53,895 nt of DNA from Halodesulfovibrio sp. (GCF_025210605.1 NZ_JAOARI010000020.1:1-53895); one strand, 5' to 3'. Shown: positions 8,224 through 17,022, counted from the first letter of the stretch. Made by a program: numbers and translations. The notes: a model not told the origin generated them from the sequence alone.

Positions 8224-8880
8224 TTACCAATCAATCGCAGGCTGGTTATGTTCACGAAGCCAATCATTTGTAAGGATGAAGTGATTGCAACCAAAGAAAC
8301 CTCGCGATGCTGACAGCGGCGACGGATGCACTGATTCAAGAATGCAGTGGTTGTTATCGGCAATCAATGGTCGTTTATCTTGTGCATGTTTTCCCCAAAG
8401 AAGAAACACGAGATTGGAGCGATTCCGGCTAACTGCCTTGATGATATCATCTGTCACGGCATTCCAACCAAGCTTTGCATGCGATGCAGCTTTGCCTTCT
8501 TGAACCGTTAGGGTTGCGTTAAGAAGAAGGACACCTTGCTTAGCCCAACGAGTAAGGTCAGTTGGAACTTCGCGCTTCACTCCGTTGTGAAACTCTGCAT
8601 CAATTTCCTTGAAAATATTTCTGAGCGATGGCGGAAATTTTGCACCTTCCTGCACGGAAAACGATAAACCATGTGCTTGCCCTGCACCGTGATACGGGTC
8701 CTGCCCCAAGATAACAACGCGCACCTTATTGAAAGGCACAGCCTGAAGTGCTGCAAAAACTTGATCCTCAGGTGGGAAAATTGTGTTCTTTTTGCGCAGC
8801 TCTGCCACTTTTTGCAGAATGCGTTCGTGCCTGCCTTCTCGAAAATACGGGACAGCTTCGCACCAATCGTTTGGAATCAT
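8224..8880 (-). CDS. ung: Uracil-DNA glycosylase
   Basis: A 218-residue family-1 uracil-DNA glycosylase, which excises uracil from DNA at the start of base-excision repair. The water-activating motif GQDPYHG (Asp61) and the DNA-intercalating HPSPLSASRGFFG motif are both intact. KQGVLLLNATLTV and the NLVFLLWGKHAQ segment are also typical. Length is normal. A strong AGGAGAAGAAAGG site precedes the ATG. The ftsY terminator lies 18-50 nt upstream of the start, so the promoter must be very close or overlap it. Confidence 0.97.
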   Translation of the reverse strand: MIPNDWCEAVPYFREGRHERILQKVAELRKKNTIFPPEDQVFAALQAVPFNKVRVVILGQDPYHGAGQAHGLSFSVQEGAKFPPSLRNIFKEIDAEFHNGVKREVPTDLTRWAKQGVLLLNATLTVQEGKAASHAKLGWNAVTDDIIKAVSRNRSNLVFLLWGKHAQDKRPLIADNNHCILESVHPSPLSASRGFFGCNHFILTNDWLREHNQPAIDW

Positions 8881-8897
8881 GCCTTTCTTCTCCTGTC

Positions 8898-8931
8898 TAA
8901 AAAAAGACGGACAGGTCTCCCCGTCCGTCTT
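8898..8931 (-). terminator. ftsY terminator
   Basis: On the minus strand AAGACGGAC pairs with GTCCGTCTT around a 10-nt loop and is followed by seven U. It ends the ftsY transcript 75 nt after its stop codon, just upstream of ung. Confidence 0.85.
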
Positions 8932-9005
8932 ACCTAGCGAATATACGGTTTAGTATAGCAATGTGTTATAGCTAATAAGCATTGCTATCCGCTGCCAGAC
9001 TCAAC

Positions 9006-10826
9006 TTATGCTTCAGGCGTATCCTCAAGTCCGAGTAATGCTGTCGCGAAGTCCGCACCATTAAACGGTCTGAGGTCTTCCATTTTCTCACCAAGTCCAA
9101 TGTAGGTAATCGGAAGATTAAATTCCATTGCGATTGCTACAACGATACCGCCTTTTGCAGTGCCATCAAGCTTTGTAAGAATGATCTCATCAAGATGAGC
9201 AACTTCATTAAACAGCTTAGTTTGTGACAGCGCATTCTGACCGGTTGTTGCATCAATTGTAAGAATAGTACGATGCGGTGCGCCTTCATGCTTTTTGCCG
9301 AGAACATTACGAATTTTCTGTAACTCGTCCATCAAACCTACCTTGGTCTGAAGACGTCCGGCGGTGTCAACAAACAGAAGGTCGTAGCCGCCTTCTACTG
9401 CTTTTTCCACTGCTTCATAGGCTACAGCGGCTGGGTCAGAGTTCGCAGACTTAGCATGGAAATCTACTCCAATACGATCTGCCCATACCTGCAACTGTTC
9501 AATAGCGGCGGCGCGGAAGGTATCACCTGCGGCGATAAGCACTTTTTTACCCTGAAGCTGGGCACGGTACGCAAGCTTTGCAATCGTAGTTGTTTTACCA
9601 ACACCGTTAACACCAACCATAAGAACAACTTCCGGCATGTTAACGGCAGTGATGCGAGGACCTGTTTTGAAGATTTCTTCCAGTTCTTCGCGCATAAATT
9701 CTTTAAATTTCGCTGGGTCTTTTGTACCTGCCTTGCGTACACGCTCACGCAGACGCTCAACGAGCTTCATCGTCGGTTCAAAACCAACGTCAGACATAAT
9801 GAGAATTTCTTCAAACTCTTCCCAGAAAGATTCATCAATCTCTGAATGCGTTGCAAGCAACCCGTCAATCTGCTTTGTAATTTGCTCTTTAGTTTTGGAA
9901 AGACCTTCGGAGAGTTTTAAGAACAAACGTGAACGTTCGTCTTCTTCATCTTCAAGATCAAGAGCAAGTGCCAAGCGATACTGAAGTTCGGAACGAAAAT
10001 CGCTGACATAGTCATATTCCATGTCATCGAGCCAGTCTGCAAACTTAGTAATAAATTCTTCAGCTTCATTTTTTGGAGCATCAAGAGCATCAAAGAAGAA
10101 ACGGAGGCGTTCCCATAACGGGTCACCAACTTCCTCAATGCCATCCAACACATGCTCAAGCCAAACGGAAAGCTTTGGCTCAGCGCCACGCAATGCAACA
10201 GTGAGGTCTTTCTGCCACTGAGGTTGATCGTCTGCTACAACGGTGGCCGTTTCAGGAGTAGCAGGCTCCATAGCTGCAACAGGTGCAGGCTCAGGAACAG
10301 ATTCCACTACAGGTTCTGAAATGACTTCTGGCTCAATTACTTCTGGCTCTGGAGTTGGCTCTGGTTCTACAACGACTTCTGGCTCGGCTACAGACACCGG
10401 TTCAGCAGGAACTTCGATTTCTGCAACTTCAGGTTCAACAACTTCTTCAACTTCAACTGATGGCTCAACGATAGCTTCCTGTTCAACGGCGATTTCTGGC
10501 TCAATAACAGGCAGCTCTTCAATTTCTGGCTCTATTAAAACTTCAGCTTCAGCCTCAGGTTCTTCTGTAAGAATAAATTCCGGTGTCAGCGTAATTTCTA
10601 CCTGCTCACCAGCAGGCTCTTCTTCAGGCTCCGAAACAACTTCAACAGTCTCACTGTCCTCTACCTGTTCCTCAAGTTCGACAGTTTCGGCTTGCGAATC
10701 TTCCTGCGCCTCTTCAGCAGCTACCTGTTCAGAATCCGTTGATTCTTCTACAACACCTTCCGGCGTTTGCTGTTCAGGAGAATCCTCAGTTGTCCAAAGT
10801 CGTTTCAGTTTCGAAAAGAACCCCAT
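9006..10826 (-). CDS. ftsY: Signal recognition particle receptor FtsY
   Basis: A 606-residue FtsY, the SRP receptor GTPase that docks ribosome-SRP complexes to the Sec translocon at the inner membrane. The C-terminal NG domain has GVNGVGKTTTIAKLA (G1), DTFRAAAIEQL, DTAGR (G3) and TKLDGTAKGG (G4). The first ~200 residues form a long, very acidic Val/Glu/Pro-rich A domain with repeated EPE and PEVxEP patterns, which accounts for the larger size than an ordinary ~500-residue FtsY. The start at 10826 (MGFFSKLKRLW) is preceded by AAGGAT and begins with an amphipathic basic segment typical of membrane-binding FtsY. An in-frame start 33 nt upstream lacks this. A terminator follows. Confidence 0.96.
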   Translation of the reverse strand: MGFFSKLKRLWTTEDSPEQQTPEGVVEESTDSEQVAAEEAQEDSQAETVELEEQVEDSETVEVVSEPEEEPAGEQVEITLTPEFILTEEPEAEAEVLIEPEIEELPVIEPEIAVEQEAIVEPSVEVEEVVEPEVAEIEVPAEPVSVAEPEVVVEPEPTPEPEVIEPEVISEPVVESVPEPAPVAAMEPATPETATVVADDQPQWQKDLTVALRGAEPKLSVWLEHVLDGIEEVGDPLWERLRFFFDALDAPKNEAEEFITKFADWLDDMEYDYVSDFRSELQYRLALALDLEDEEDERSRLFLKLSEGLSKTKEQITKQIDGLLATHSEIDESFWEEFEEILIMSDVGFEPTMKLVERLRERVRKAGTKDPAKFKEFMREELEEIFKTGPRITAVNMPEVVLMVGVNGVGKTTTIAKLAYRAQLQGKKVLIAAGDTFRAAAIEQLQVWADRIGVDFHAKSANSDPAAVAYEAVEKAVEGGYDLLFVDTAGRLQTKVGLMDELQKIRNVLGKKHEGAPHRTILTIDATTGQNALSQTKLFNEVAHLDEIILTKLDGTAKGGIVVAIAMEFNLPITYIGLGEKMEDLRPFNGADFATALLGLEDTPEA

Positions 10827-11254
10827 AGTCCATCCTTTATTATATAGCAGAGAGCACACTCTCTGTCGTTTTTATCGTACATCCAAGTCGGAATACTTTG
10901 CTCATTACCGCTTTAGAGTCAAGTACCCAAAGCTTGCCGATACTGTTAGCAAAGTCGGCAGCAAGCAACTTACGGTAATCCATTGCAGGATTATGCATCA
11001 AAAAACGCATTCTTCGTATCAATAGTAATGTCAGCCTCTGTTTTTCTACAGCGCTTACAAAGGTCACAGTACGATCAATAATCTATACTATCTAATTTTT
11101 TTATACTTTTTCACTACAGCAGGAAGTATCTTTATCACAAACACACGATAGCCTGTAGTAGCTCTCCATTATTGACTATTTATATCTTTTCTATATTCTT
11201 GTAGTTCTTTTACGCAGTGTTCGTTTATTTTGCATAGAAATTACAGGGGAATGC
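10827..11254. other. Intergenic gap between ftsY and the orphan kinase
   Basis: A 428-nt gap between divergent genes. It should hold the ftsY and kinase promoters, but I see no clear -35/-10 pair; TTGACT at about 11174 with an AT-rich tract downstream is the nearest candidate. On the minus strand a 75-codon ORF with a GTG start (10840-11067) ends 14 nt before the ftsY ATG, with fairly natural codons in its second half but no ribosome site and no family I recognise. I leave it as unproven. Confidence 0.5.
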
Positions 11255-13546
11255 ATGCAAAGCTCCAAAACCAACAACATCGTACGATTCTTTCGCGGTT
11301 CTTCTCTTTCCCGCAATCTATTACTTGGTATAATTGCTATTGTATGCGCAACGATGATGTTGATAGGAATCTATCACTACTCTCAAATCTACCGACACGC
11401 TCTAACAGTAGTGCAAAATGAAACAAATTCACGAATAGATAATCTTGCAGAAATCCTTTCACTCCCTGTATGGAATGTTGACCAAGATACTGTTGAACGC
11501 GTTATCTCTGTATTTTCTGAATCTGAAACCGTACTACGCATCCGCATTGAAGAACCGGATGGAAAACTTATTGCTGATTACATAAGTGATACTAAAACTC
11601 CTACCGACACTGTCATTTCCCGAAATATTTTTCACAACAATCAGCAAATTGGTAGAATTACGACACACCTCAGCTTTACTGCATTTAAAGAAAGACAACT
11701 CACCAAGCTACTGCATGATATCGCTATTCTTGCGCTTTTACTTATTGCTATCCTCATTTTGACGCAAAAAATATTAGAGATATATCTCAAAAGACCGCTC
11801 AAACAACTAAGTGAAATGATAGACCAGCTACGGGCGGGAACCTATTCTGACCACTACCCGACGCTGCGTATTCGCGAATTACAACAGATTGCTACAAATT
11901 TTAATGAAATGGCAAAGCAGGTTGCACTGCGCGAAACTGAGTTGACTGAAATTAACGAGCGTCTGCAAGAAAATATTGAAGAACGAAAGCATGTTGAATA
12001 CCAACTGCGTACAAGTCAGGAGCAGTTCAGTCTTATTGCCGCAAGCACAATGGACGGCATTATTGACCGTAACTTCGGGCAGGACTTTTTAATCTATACC
12101 CCGCGCTGGAAAGAGTTGCTAGGCTATGCAGATGCAGAACTGACAAACTCTCTTGCAGCTTGGCTTGAACGAGTGCACCCTGATGATCGAAACATCAGCC
12201 GACTACTGTTTGACGGCTATATCTATGATGCATCCGGTCGCTCAGAGGTTGAATATAGAATGCTCCACAAAGATGGAAAGTACCGTTGGCTTCTTGGGAG
12301 AGGTCAAGTGCTTAACAATCGAGATGGAGAACCCTACCGATTTATTTGCACTCATTCAGACATTACCCCCAAGAAACATGCAGAACAGCGCCTTATTTCT
12401 ACTAAAGAAATGCTGCAAAATATTATTAACTGCATGCCGTCACTCATTGTCGGAGTAACAGAGCAGATGACAGTAACGCTCTGGAATGACACCGTTGAGG
12501 ACAGCACTGCCATTAGCGCTAGCGATGCAGAAGGAAAACGCTTCAGACAACTGCTTCCTGAACTATCCTTCATCGAAAAGCATATCCACGAATCGTTAAC
12601 AAATGTCGTTCCGGTCACAGTACCCAAAGTAACATCCATTCGAAAAGGTGTTCCGGTTACCTATGACATTGTTATTTTTCCGGTTACCATCAGCAGCGAA
12701 CACATCGCCGTACTGCGAATTGATGACATTACTAAACGATTACGGATGGAAGAACGCATTATTCAAACAGAAAAAATGGCTTCCATCAGCGGACTCGCCG
12801 CAGGCATGGCGCATGAAATCAACAATCCGCTCGGGGGGATTCTCCAAGGGGCAGTCAATGTACAACGTCGCTTCAGTACAGAGCTTACGCCAAACGTTAA
12901 CGCAGCCGAAGAATTAGGAATATCTCTTGAACAAATAAATGAGTACATGAAGAAACGGCAAATATTCGGTCTTCTTGATGATATCACAGAGAGTGGAAGG
13001 CGTGCAGCATCTATTATTTCAAATATGCTTGAATTTAGCAGAAGCTCTGACACGCTGCGAGTTCCTGCAAACATTCATGAAATTATTGAGAAATCAATAG
13101 ACCTTGCAGCAAACGATTATCTGCTGAAAACGGAACAACAATTCAGCAAAATTACGATTATCAAAGAATTTGACGAGTCTGTTTCTCAAATTTCTTGCGC
13201 ACCACAGGAAATTGAACAAGTTCTTCTCAATTTGCTTAAAAATGCTGCGCAGGCATTTACTTCCATGACTCCAGCAGTAGAGAAGCCTACAATTGTTATC
13301 ACGACTCAGCAGTCAGCTTCCGGCGTAATGATTACTGTGGCAGATAACGGCCCAGGAATGGACGAAGATGTGCGTAAGCGTATTTTTGAACCATTCTACA
13401 CAACAAAACCGGTTGGAGACGGCACTGGGCTTGGGCTTTCTGTTTCATATTTTATTATTACGAACAATCACAGCGGTACAATTTCTGTAACCTCTGCTAA
13501 AAAACAAGGCTCAACCTTCAACGTATACCTGCCACACGCAATGTAG
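11255..13546 (+). CDS. PAS-domain sensor histidine kinase (orphan)
   Basis: A 763-residue membrane sensor kinase. A transmembrane segment at about residues 22-44 is followed by a ~105-residue periplasmic domain, a second membrane segment near 150-168, a HAMP-like linker, a PAS/PAC unit at about 255-375 (ending HSDITPKKHAEQR), a second divergent PAS at about 380-500, then HisKA with His520 in MAHEINNPLGG and a HATPase domain with N (LLNLLKNAAQAF), G1 (VADNGPGMDE) and G2 (GTGLGLS) boxes. The kinase core resembles the NtrB/ZraS type. An AGGGGA site lies 4 nt before the ATG. No response regulator is adjacent, so the partner is elsewhere. The ligand cannot be inferred. Confidence 0.93.
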   Translation: MQSSKTNNIVRFFRGSSLSRNLLLGIIAIVCATMMLIGIYHYSQIYRHALTVVQNETNSRIDNLAEILSLPVWNVDQDTVERVISVFSESETVLRIRIEEPDGKLIADYISDTKTPTDTVISRNIFHNNQQIGRITTHLSFTAFKERQLTKLLHDIAILALLLIAILILTQKILEIYLKRPLKQLSEMIDQLRAGTYSDHYPTLRIRELQQIATNFNEMAKQVALRETELTEINERLQENIEERKHVEYQLRTSQEQFSLIAASTMDGIIDRNFGQDFLIYTPRWKELLGYADAELTNSLAAWLERVHPDDRNISRLLFDGYIYDASGRSEVEYRMLHKDGKYRWLLGRGQVLNNRDGEPYRFICTHSDITPKKHAEQRLISTKEMLQNIINCMPSLIVGVTEQMTVTLWNDTVEDSTAISASDAEGKRFRQLLPELSFIEKHIHESLTNVVPVTVPKVTSIRKGVPVTYDIVIFPVTISSEHIAVLRIDDITKRLRMEERIIQTEKMASISGLAAGMAHEINNPLGGILQGAVNVQRRFSTELTPNVNAAEELGISLEQINEYMKKRQIFGLLDDITESGRRAASIISNMLEFSRSSDTLRVPANIHEIIEKSIDLAANDYLLKTEQQFSKITIIKEFDESVSQISCAPQEIEQVLLNLLKNAAQAFTSMTPAVEKPTIVITTQQSASGVMITVADNGPGMDEDVRKRIFEPFYTTKPVGDGTGLGLSVSYFIITNNHSGTISVTSAKKQGSTFNVYLPHAM

Positions 13547-14079
13547 CAGCATGGTTACTTTGGGCTTGATCCCAGTCCTACCGCACAAAAAAAGTGCACA
13601 ATTTCCGGTGACCGGTGTGTTAAAGAGGCAACCTCTAAAACCTATGCTGTGCACGAACTTTGGGGTAACAATCCCTCCCCGCGGCAGGGGCAACTCTATT
13701 TGCCATTATGGTCAGACCGATTTTCCGTAGTGTAACACCTCCTGTTGAGGTTATTCTCAAAAACGCCTTAGACACGGTATGCGCTGGTCGAGGATCAACC
13801 ATTCGCGTGTGCTCCTGACAGGTCACATCGCGCCCGCGCATTCTGAGGGGATAGATGCCTGCATCGCTTTATACTGCGCTTGAGCCATCTGTGATAGCCT
13901 CTACCCTGACAAGCCTAGAGACGATCCACAGTTCTCATCAGTTACTAATAAAGTAACACATGATTATGATCTGTCCAATCAAAATGAATCATACGCATCA
14001 CGGAAAGCAGCAGGCACATTCATCGTATCATTTCCGCAGAATACAAAATCCCGTCTTCTCATTCCGTCATAATGCCGGT

Positions 14080-14111
14080 GCGTAGCCCTCTATTATTCTA
14101 TGCTTTTTTTT
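14080..14111 (+). terminator. Candidate terminator in the 1.4-kb gap
   Basis: GCGTAG pairs with CTATGC (one G-U) across a 12-nt loop and is followed by eight T. The stem is short but the T-tract is strong. If real, it ends a plus-strand transcript from the kinase gene or from the GC-rich island. Confidence 0.45.
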
Positions 14112-14560
14112 TCTCATGTTTTTGCGTTATAAAGAACGACTGTGAAATGCGCGAAGGTAAAATTTTTTTTACCCCGTTAGATAGTTCCACGAAACATACG
14201 CAATTTAAAGGCTAAACCATTTATCGTATTCTAATGTTATAGACCATCTACCTAGCTTAGGTATTTCAAGCTATATCTTGGTTCATCGCCAAAATAGCAC
14301 AAGTACAGCTATGCAAACATGCTCATCAGCCGCTACATATTTCCTTGGCTTCTATTACGCATTTTTACAACGTGCACTCAACTGCTAAGAACTTTTTTGG
14401 AACGTACGTCAAAATCGTTCCCCAATTTTTTTTGACCGTCTCATATCCTAATGAGCATTCTCGCTACCCCTTTAAATTCGGGGGTAATAGTAAATGAGTA
14501 CAACAAAAATCGTATGCAACAGCTGTCTGCCACACCTTTGAAAAATAGTTTTTCGCATTA

Positions 14561-14580
14561 GATTATAACATGTTATAATC
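14561..14580. promoter_or_regulatory. 20-bp perfect palindrome overlapping a -10-like TATAAT
   Basis: GATTATAACATGTTATAATC is perfectly self-complementary over 20 bp and contains TATAAT at 14574-14579. A plus-strand transcript starting just downstream would run about 265 nt to the hairpin at 14819-14851. It looks like an operator over a promoter, though no good -35 is visible. Confidence 0.45.
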
Positions 14581-14818
14581 AAAAATACGCTCATCGCTCA
14601 TGTGACATCCTCAGTCCGTGCAAAAAATTATACTACTTTTTCTAGGCTTCCCCCCTGCTGGTACAATTTTTTCTACCCTTAGATTTCACAAACAAATCAC
14701 CCAAAAACAATTAAGCCATACATATCAAAGAGTTAAGCAATCACAGCGGGCATTGATATTTTTGGCACATATCATGCTATACAAAAAGTACTTCTTAAAT
14801 TCACTAAAGACATATTTC

Positions 14819-14851
14819 GGCTTGAGGTGGCTCCTCAAGCCTTTGTCTTTT
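14819..14851 (+). terminator. Terminator of a putative small transcript
   Basis: GGCTTGAGG pairs with CCTCAAGCC over a 5-nt loop, followed by TTTGTCTTTT. It points along the plus strand, although no plus-strand gene is recognisable between 13546 and here. Confidence 0.7.
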
Positions 14852-14901
14852 GTAGCAAGGAATATTCAGCACAACTGAACCCCTTGCCATCCTTTGAAAA
14901 T

Positions 14902-14946
14902 AAAAAAAGCGCTCTTACGGATAGTATCCGTAAGAGCGCTTTTTTT
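14902..14946 (-). terminator. hflX terminator
   Basis: A very strong bidirectional hairpin: AGCGCTCTTACGGATA pairs with TATCCGTAAGAGCGCT almost without a loop, flanked by seven A and seven T. On the minus strand it lies 15 nt past the hflX stop. Confidence 0.92.
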
Positions 14947-14960
14947 ATTGGTAATCTAAC

Positions 14961-16610
14961 CTATTTTACCATGCCGCGTTCCCAGTCAATACGATTAATA
15001 ATCGTCTGAGAAAGTTCATCAAGCCCCAATCGGGTTTTGGCAGCAATGTGAATAGCTTTCGGATACAAATGCGTTAATGCATCTTGCTGCTCTTCATCGA
15101 GCGTATCCCATTTGTTCAAAATCAGCAGTGTTGGAATTTCATGCAAGTCCATATCTTCCAGAATACGCTCAACCGCTGCAACCTGCTTTTCAAGCTCTGG
15201 GTGCCCAGAATCTGCCACATGCAGCAACAAATCTGCTGCTTCAAGCTCTTCTAGCGTTGCACGAAATGCTTCCCGCAATTCTTTTGGAAGATTTCGGATA
15301 AATCCTACTGTGTCCGTCAAAATCAATTCACGCTCTTCAGGAAAACGCAGACGACGTGTTGTAGGATCAAGCGTTGCAAACAATTTGTTTTCTGCAAGCA
15401 CTGTTGAATTGGTTAGCGCATTCAACGTCGTTGATTTGCCAGCATTCGTGTATCCAACAAGAGCCGCTACAGGAACACGGGCTTTGTTACGACGATCACG
15501 GGCATACGCACGCTGTTTTCGTAATGCAGTCAGTTCTTTTTTGAAACGAGCTATACGGTCACGCACCTTACGACGGTCGGTTTCGAGTTTTGTTTCACCC
15601 GGCCCTCGCCCGCCGATGCCACCCATAAGTCTATCCATTGCACGGTTTTTACCGACAAGACGCGGCAAAGCATATTGCAACTGCGCCATCTCGACCTGCA
15701 ATTTACCCGCACGGGTTGTGGCATGCTGTGCAAAAATATCGAGGATAAGCTGCGTTCTGTCGATTACCTTACGTTCGGTTACTTCAGTAAGGTTACGCAG
15801 CTGAGCTGGAGAAAGTTCACCGTCAAAAATAATCATAGAGGCGTTGCCTTGCAGACAAAGAATTTCCAACTCTGCAAGTTTACCTTTCCCCATAATAAAT
15901 TTGTGGTTCACCTGATGCACTCGCTGCACAAGCCTGCCTGCAACAGTAACACCGGCAGTATCTGCAAGATCAGCAAGTTCGTTCAAATGAGATTCCTGAA
16001 CATCTTTCGGCAACGTGCTTACACTTACTAATACGGCGTGTTCAGCGCCACCCTGTTTGCGGGCGCTGTCTGCGGTACGCGCAAGTTCTGCTTCTAATGC
16101 TTCAGTCTGCGCTTCAAAATCGATATCGACTTTTTCCCACGAGGTTGGTTCATGTACATTGTACGATGTGCCATCCGCAGAAGCTACAGGTAGTATATGT
16201 GCAGACTGGAAAGCACCGGGTGCACCCATGCCATCAACGGTGAGAACTGAAATAGAATCTAACCGCAGGAACAGCATGTCCATCAAGTCTTCCTGCGAAA
16301 GAAGTGCATCGTTCAAGTGAGTATGAATAAGACGCAAACCGCGTAAACGGTCGCTGCTGGAACGGGCGCGAGGAAGCTCCGGGATATAGATAGCGCCGGT
16401 GTCACCCACCAGTACCATCTGCGGCTTGCCTTGGCGGTCGATGAGCAAGGCTATCTGTCTGCCGACGCTGCGGGAAAGCGCCGCAAGCTCATGCGCCTGA
16501 TCGGAAGTATATCCCTCTTTTACTGGATAACGGCGGGCAAAAAGCCGCTGGAGAGATTTTAACTGACTCGGTTTGAGTCCCTGTGTGTTGCCGAGAACCT
16601 TGGAGGCTAT
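14961..16610 (-). CDS. hflX: GTPase HflX, apparent ATA start codon
   Basis: A ribosome-associated GTPase that acts in ribosome splitting or rescue under stress. The G domain is intact: GYTNAGKST (G1), FATLDPTTR (G2), DTVGFI (G3), NKWD (G4). The HflX-specific GGIGGRGPGETKLE lies before it. The first ATG/GTG/TTG in frame is a TTG at 16448, which would delete about 54 residues resembling the usual Desulfovibrio HflX N-terminus (KVLGNTQGLKPSQLK...). The frame stays open back to TAG at 16631-16629. Between that stop and the TTG there is no ATG, GTG or TTG, but an AGGAG at 16621-16617 lies 6 nt before ATA at 16610-16608. I therefore place the start at ATA, giving 549 residues. A sequencing error in an original ATG cannot be excluded. 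Confidence 0.85.
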   Translation of the reverse strand: MASKVLGNTQGLKPSQLKSLQRLFARRYPVKEGYTSDQAHELAALSRSVGRQIALLIDRQGKPQMVLVGDTGAIYIPELPRARSSSDRLRGLRLIHTHLNDALLSQEDLMDMLFLRLDSISVLTVDGMGAPGAFQSAHILPVASADGTSYNVHEPTSWEKVDIDFEAQTEALEAELARTADSARKQGGAEHAVLVSVSTLPKDVQESHLNELADLADTAGVTVAGRLVQRVHQVNHKFIMGKGKLAELEILCLQGNASMIIFDGELSPAQLRNLTEVTERKVIDRTQLILDIFAQHATTRAGKLQVEMAQLQYALPRLVGKNRAMDRLMGGIGGRGPGETKLETDRRKVRDRIARFKKELTALRKQRAYARDRRNKARVPVAALVGYTNAGKSTTLNALTNSTVLAENKLFATLDPTTRRLRFPEERELILTDTVGFIRNLPKELREAFRATLEELEAADLLLHVADSGHPELEKQVAAVERILEDMDLHEIPTLLILNKWDTLDEEQQDALTHLYPKAIHIAAKTRLGLDELSQTIINRIDWERGMVK

Positions 16611-16652
16611 GACGAACTCCTGTTGTGTCTATTGCCTCCGGCGGGGAGCGGG

Positions 16653-17008
16653 ATGCCTCCGGCGGCCAGAGAACCTTTTTGTAAAAAGGCTTCTCTGGAC
16701 TCTCCAAAAACTTTTAACTGCGAGCCATCCTGTTTTTTAACAGCAAACTCGGCTTACACCCACTATCCATAGCACATCGCCTATCATCAAAACCCTAATG
16801 GTTTTTCAGGAGGGGAAGTCTGAGGGGTAACCTCGTTTATCGCAAAAAGATTTAGATTGAGGCAAAGCTGAACAGTGCAAGGCTCGAAAAAAGCCAAGGT
16901 CGATACGTACAGAACCGTATGCGAAAATTCGGCTTTTTTAAAGAAACGCAGCAATGTGCTGGTTTGTCATCAATCTAAACGAGGTTCCCCCTCAGCCGCC
17001 GGAGGCAT
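16653..17008. mobile_element. Inverted-repeat element, possibly MITE-like
   Basis: A non-coding ~356-bp stretch between purH and hflX is bounded by perfect 13-bp inverted repeats: ATGCCTCCGGCGG at 16653-16665 and its complement at 16996-17008. Inside, a second pair (16820-16839 and 16976-16995, 20 bp with one mismatch) would form a long hairpin enclosing an A/T-flanked stem near 16885-16940. The left part (16650-16735) is the Desulfovibrio-type repeat with an AGAACCTTTTT hairpin and CTCCAAAAACTTTTA tail. No ORF of note. Whether it moves is unknown. Confidence 0.6.
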
Positions 17009-17022
17009 ATCTTTTATATGTA

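Larger units (their letters stand above)
13547..14960. other. 1.4-kb gap without protein genes
   Basis: This is the longest non-coding stretch in the window. A relatively GC-rich island (about 13560-13920) contains several short hairpins (GAGG/CCTC, CCCC/GGGG, GGCAA/TTGCC, TTGAG/CTCAA) on the plus strand. The rest is AT-rich. A possible terminator is at 14080-14111, a TACCCC/GGGGGTA hairpin near 14464, a 20-bp palindrome at 14561, and terminators at 14819-14851 and 14902-14946. Short ORFs here (13635-13841 minus, 14618-14878 plus) lack ribosome sites and family resemblance. I compared the GC-rich island by eye with 6S, tmRNA, RNase P and SRP RNA signatures and found no match. Confidence 0.6.

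Noticed and set aside
7444..8313. Several short ORFs with near-identical sequence across the tandem repeats
   Set aside because: They exist only because the repeat lacks stops in those frames; the frame shifts with 1-nt indels between copies, so coding is not maintained.
10243..11025. 260-codon plus-strand ORF, Ser/Thr/Gly-rich
   Set aside because: It is antisense to the repetitive acidic N-terminus of ftsY; the composition is a by-product of the Glu/Pro/Val codons on the other strand.
13635..13841. 68-codon minus-strand ORF in the GC-rich island
   Set aside because: No ribosome site, no family resemblance; the island is better described by its hairpins.
13560..14100. Possible 6S, tmRNA, RNase P or SRP RNA gene
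   Set aside because: By-eye comparison with the conserved cores (for example the tmRNA ends, the RNase P GAGGAAAGTCC, the SRP GGAAGCAGC loop) found no match on either strand.
14618..14878. 86-codon plus-strand ORF
   Set aside because: GTG start without ribosome site, low-complexity AT-driven composition, and it reads through the terminator at 14819-14851.
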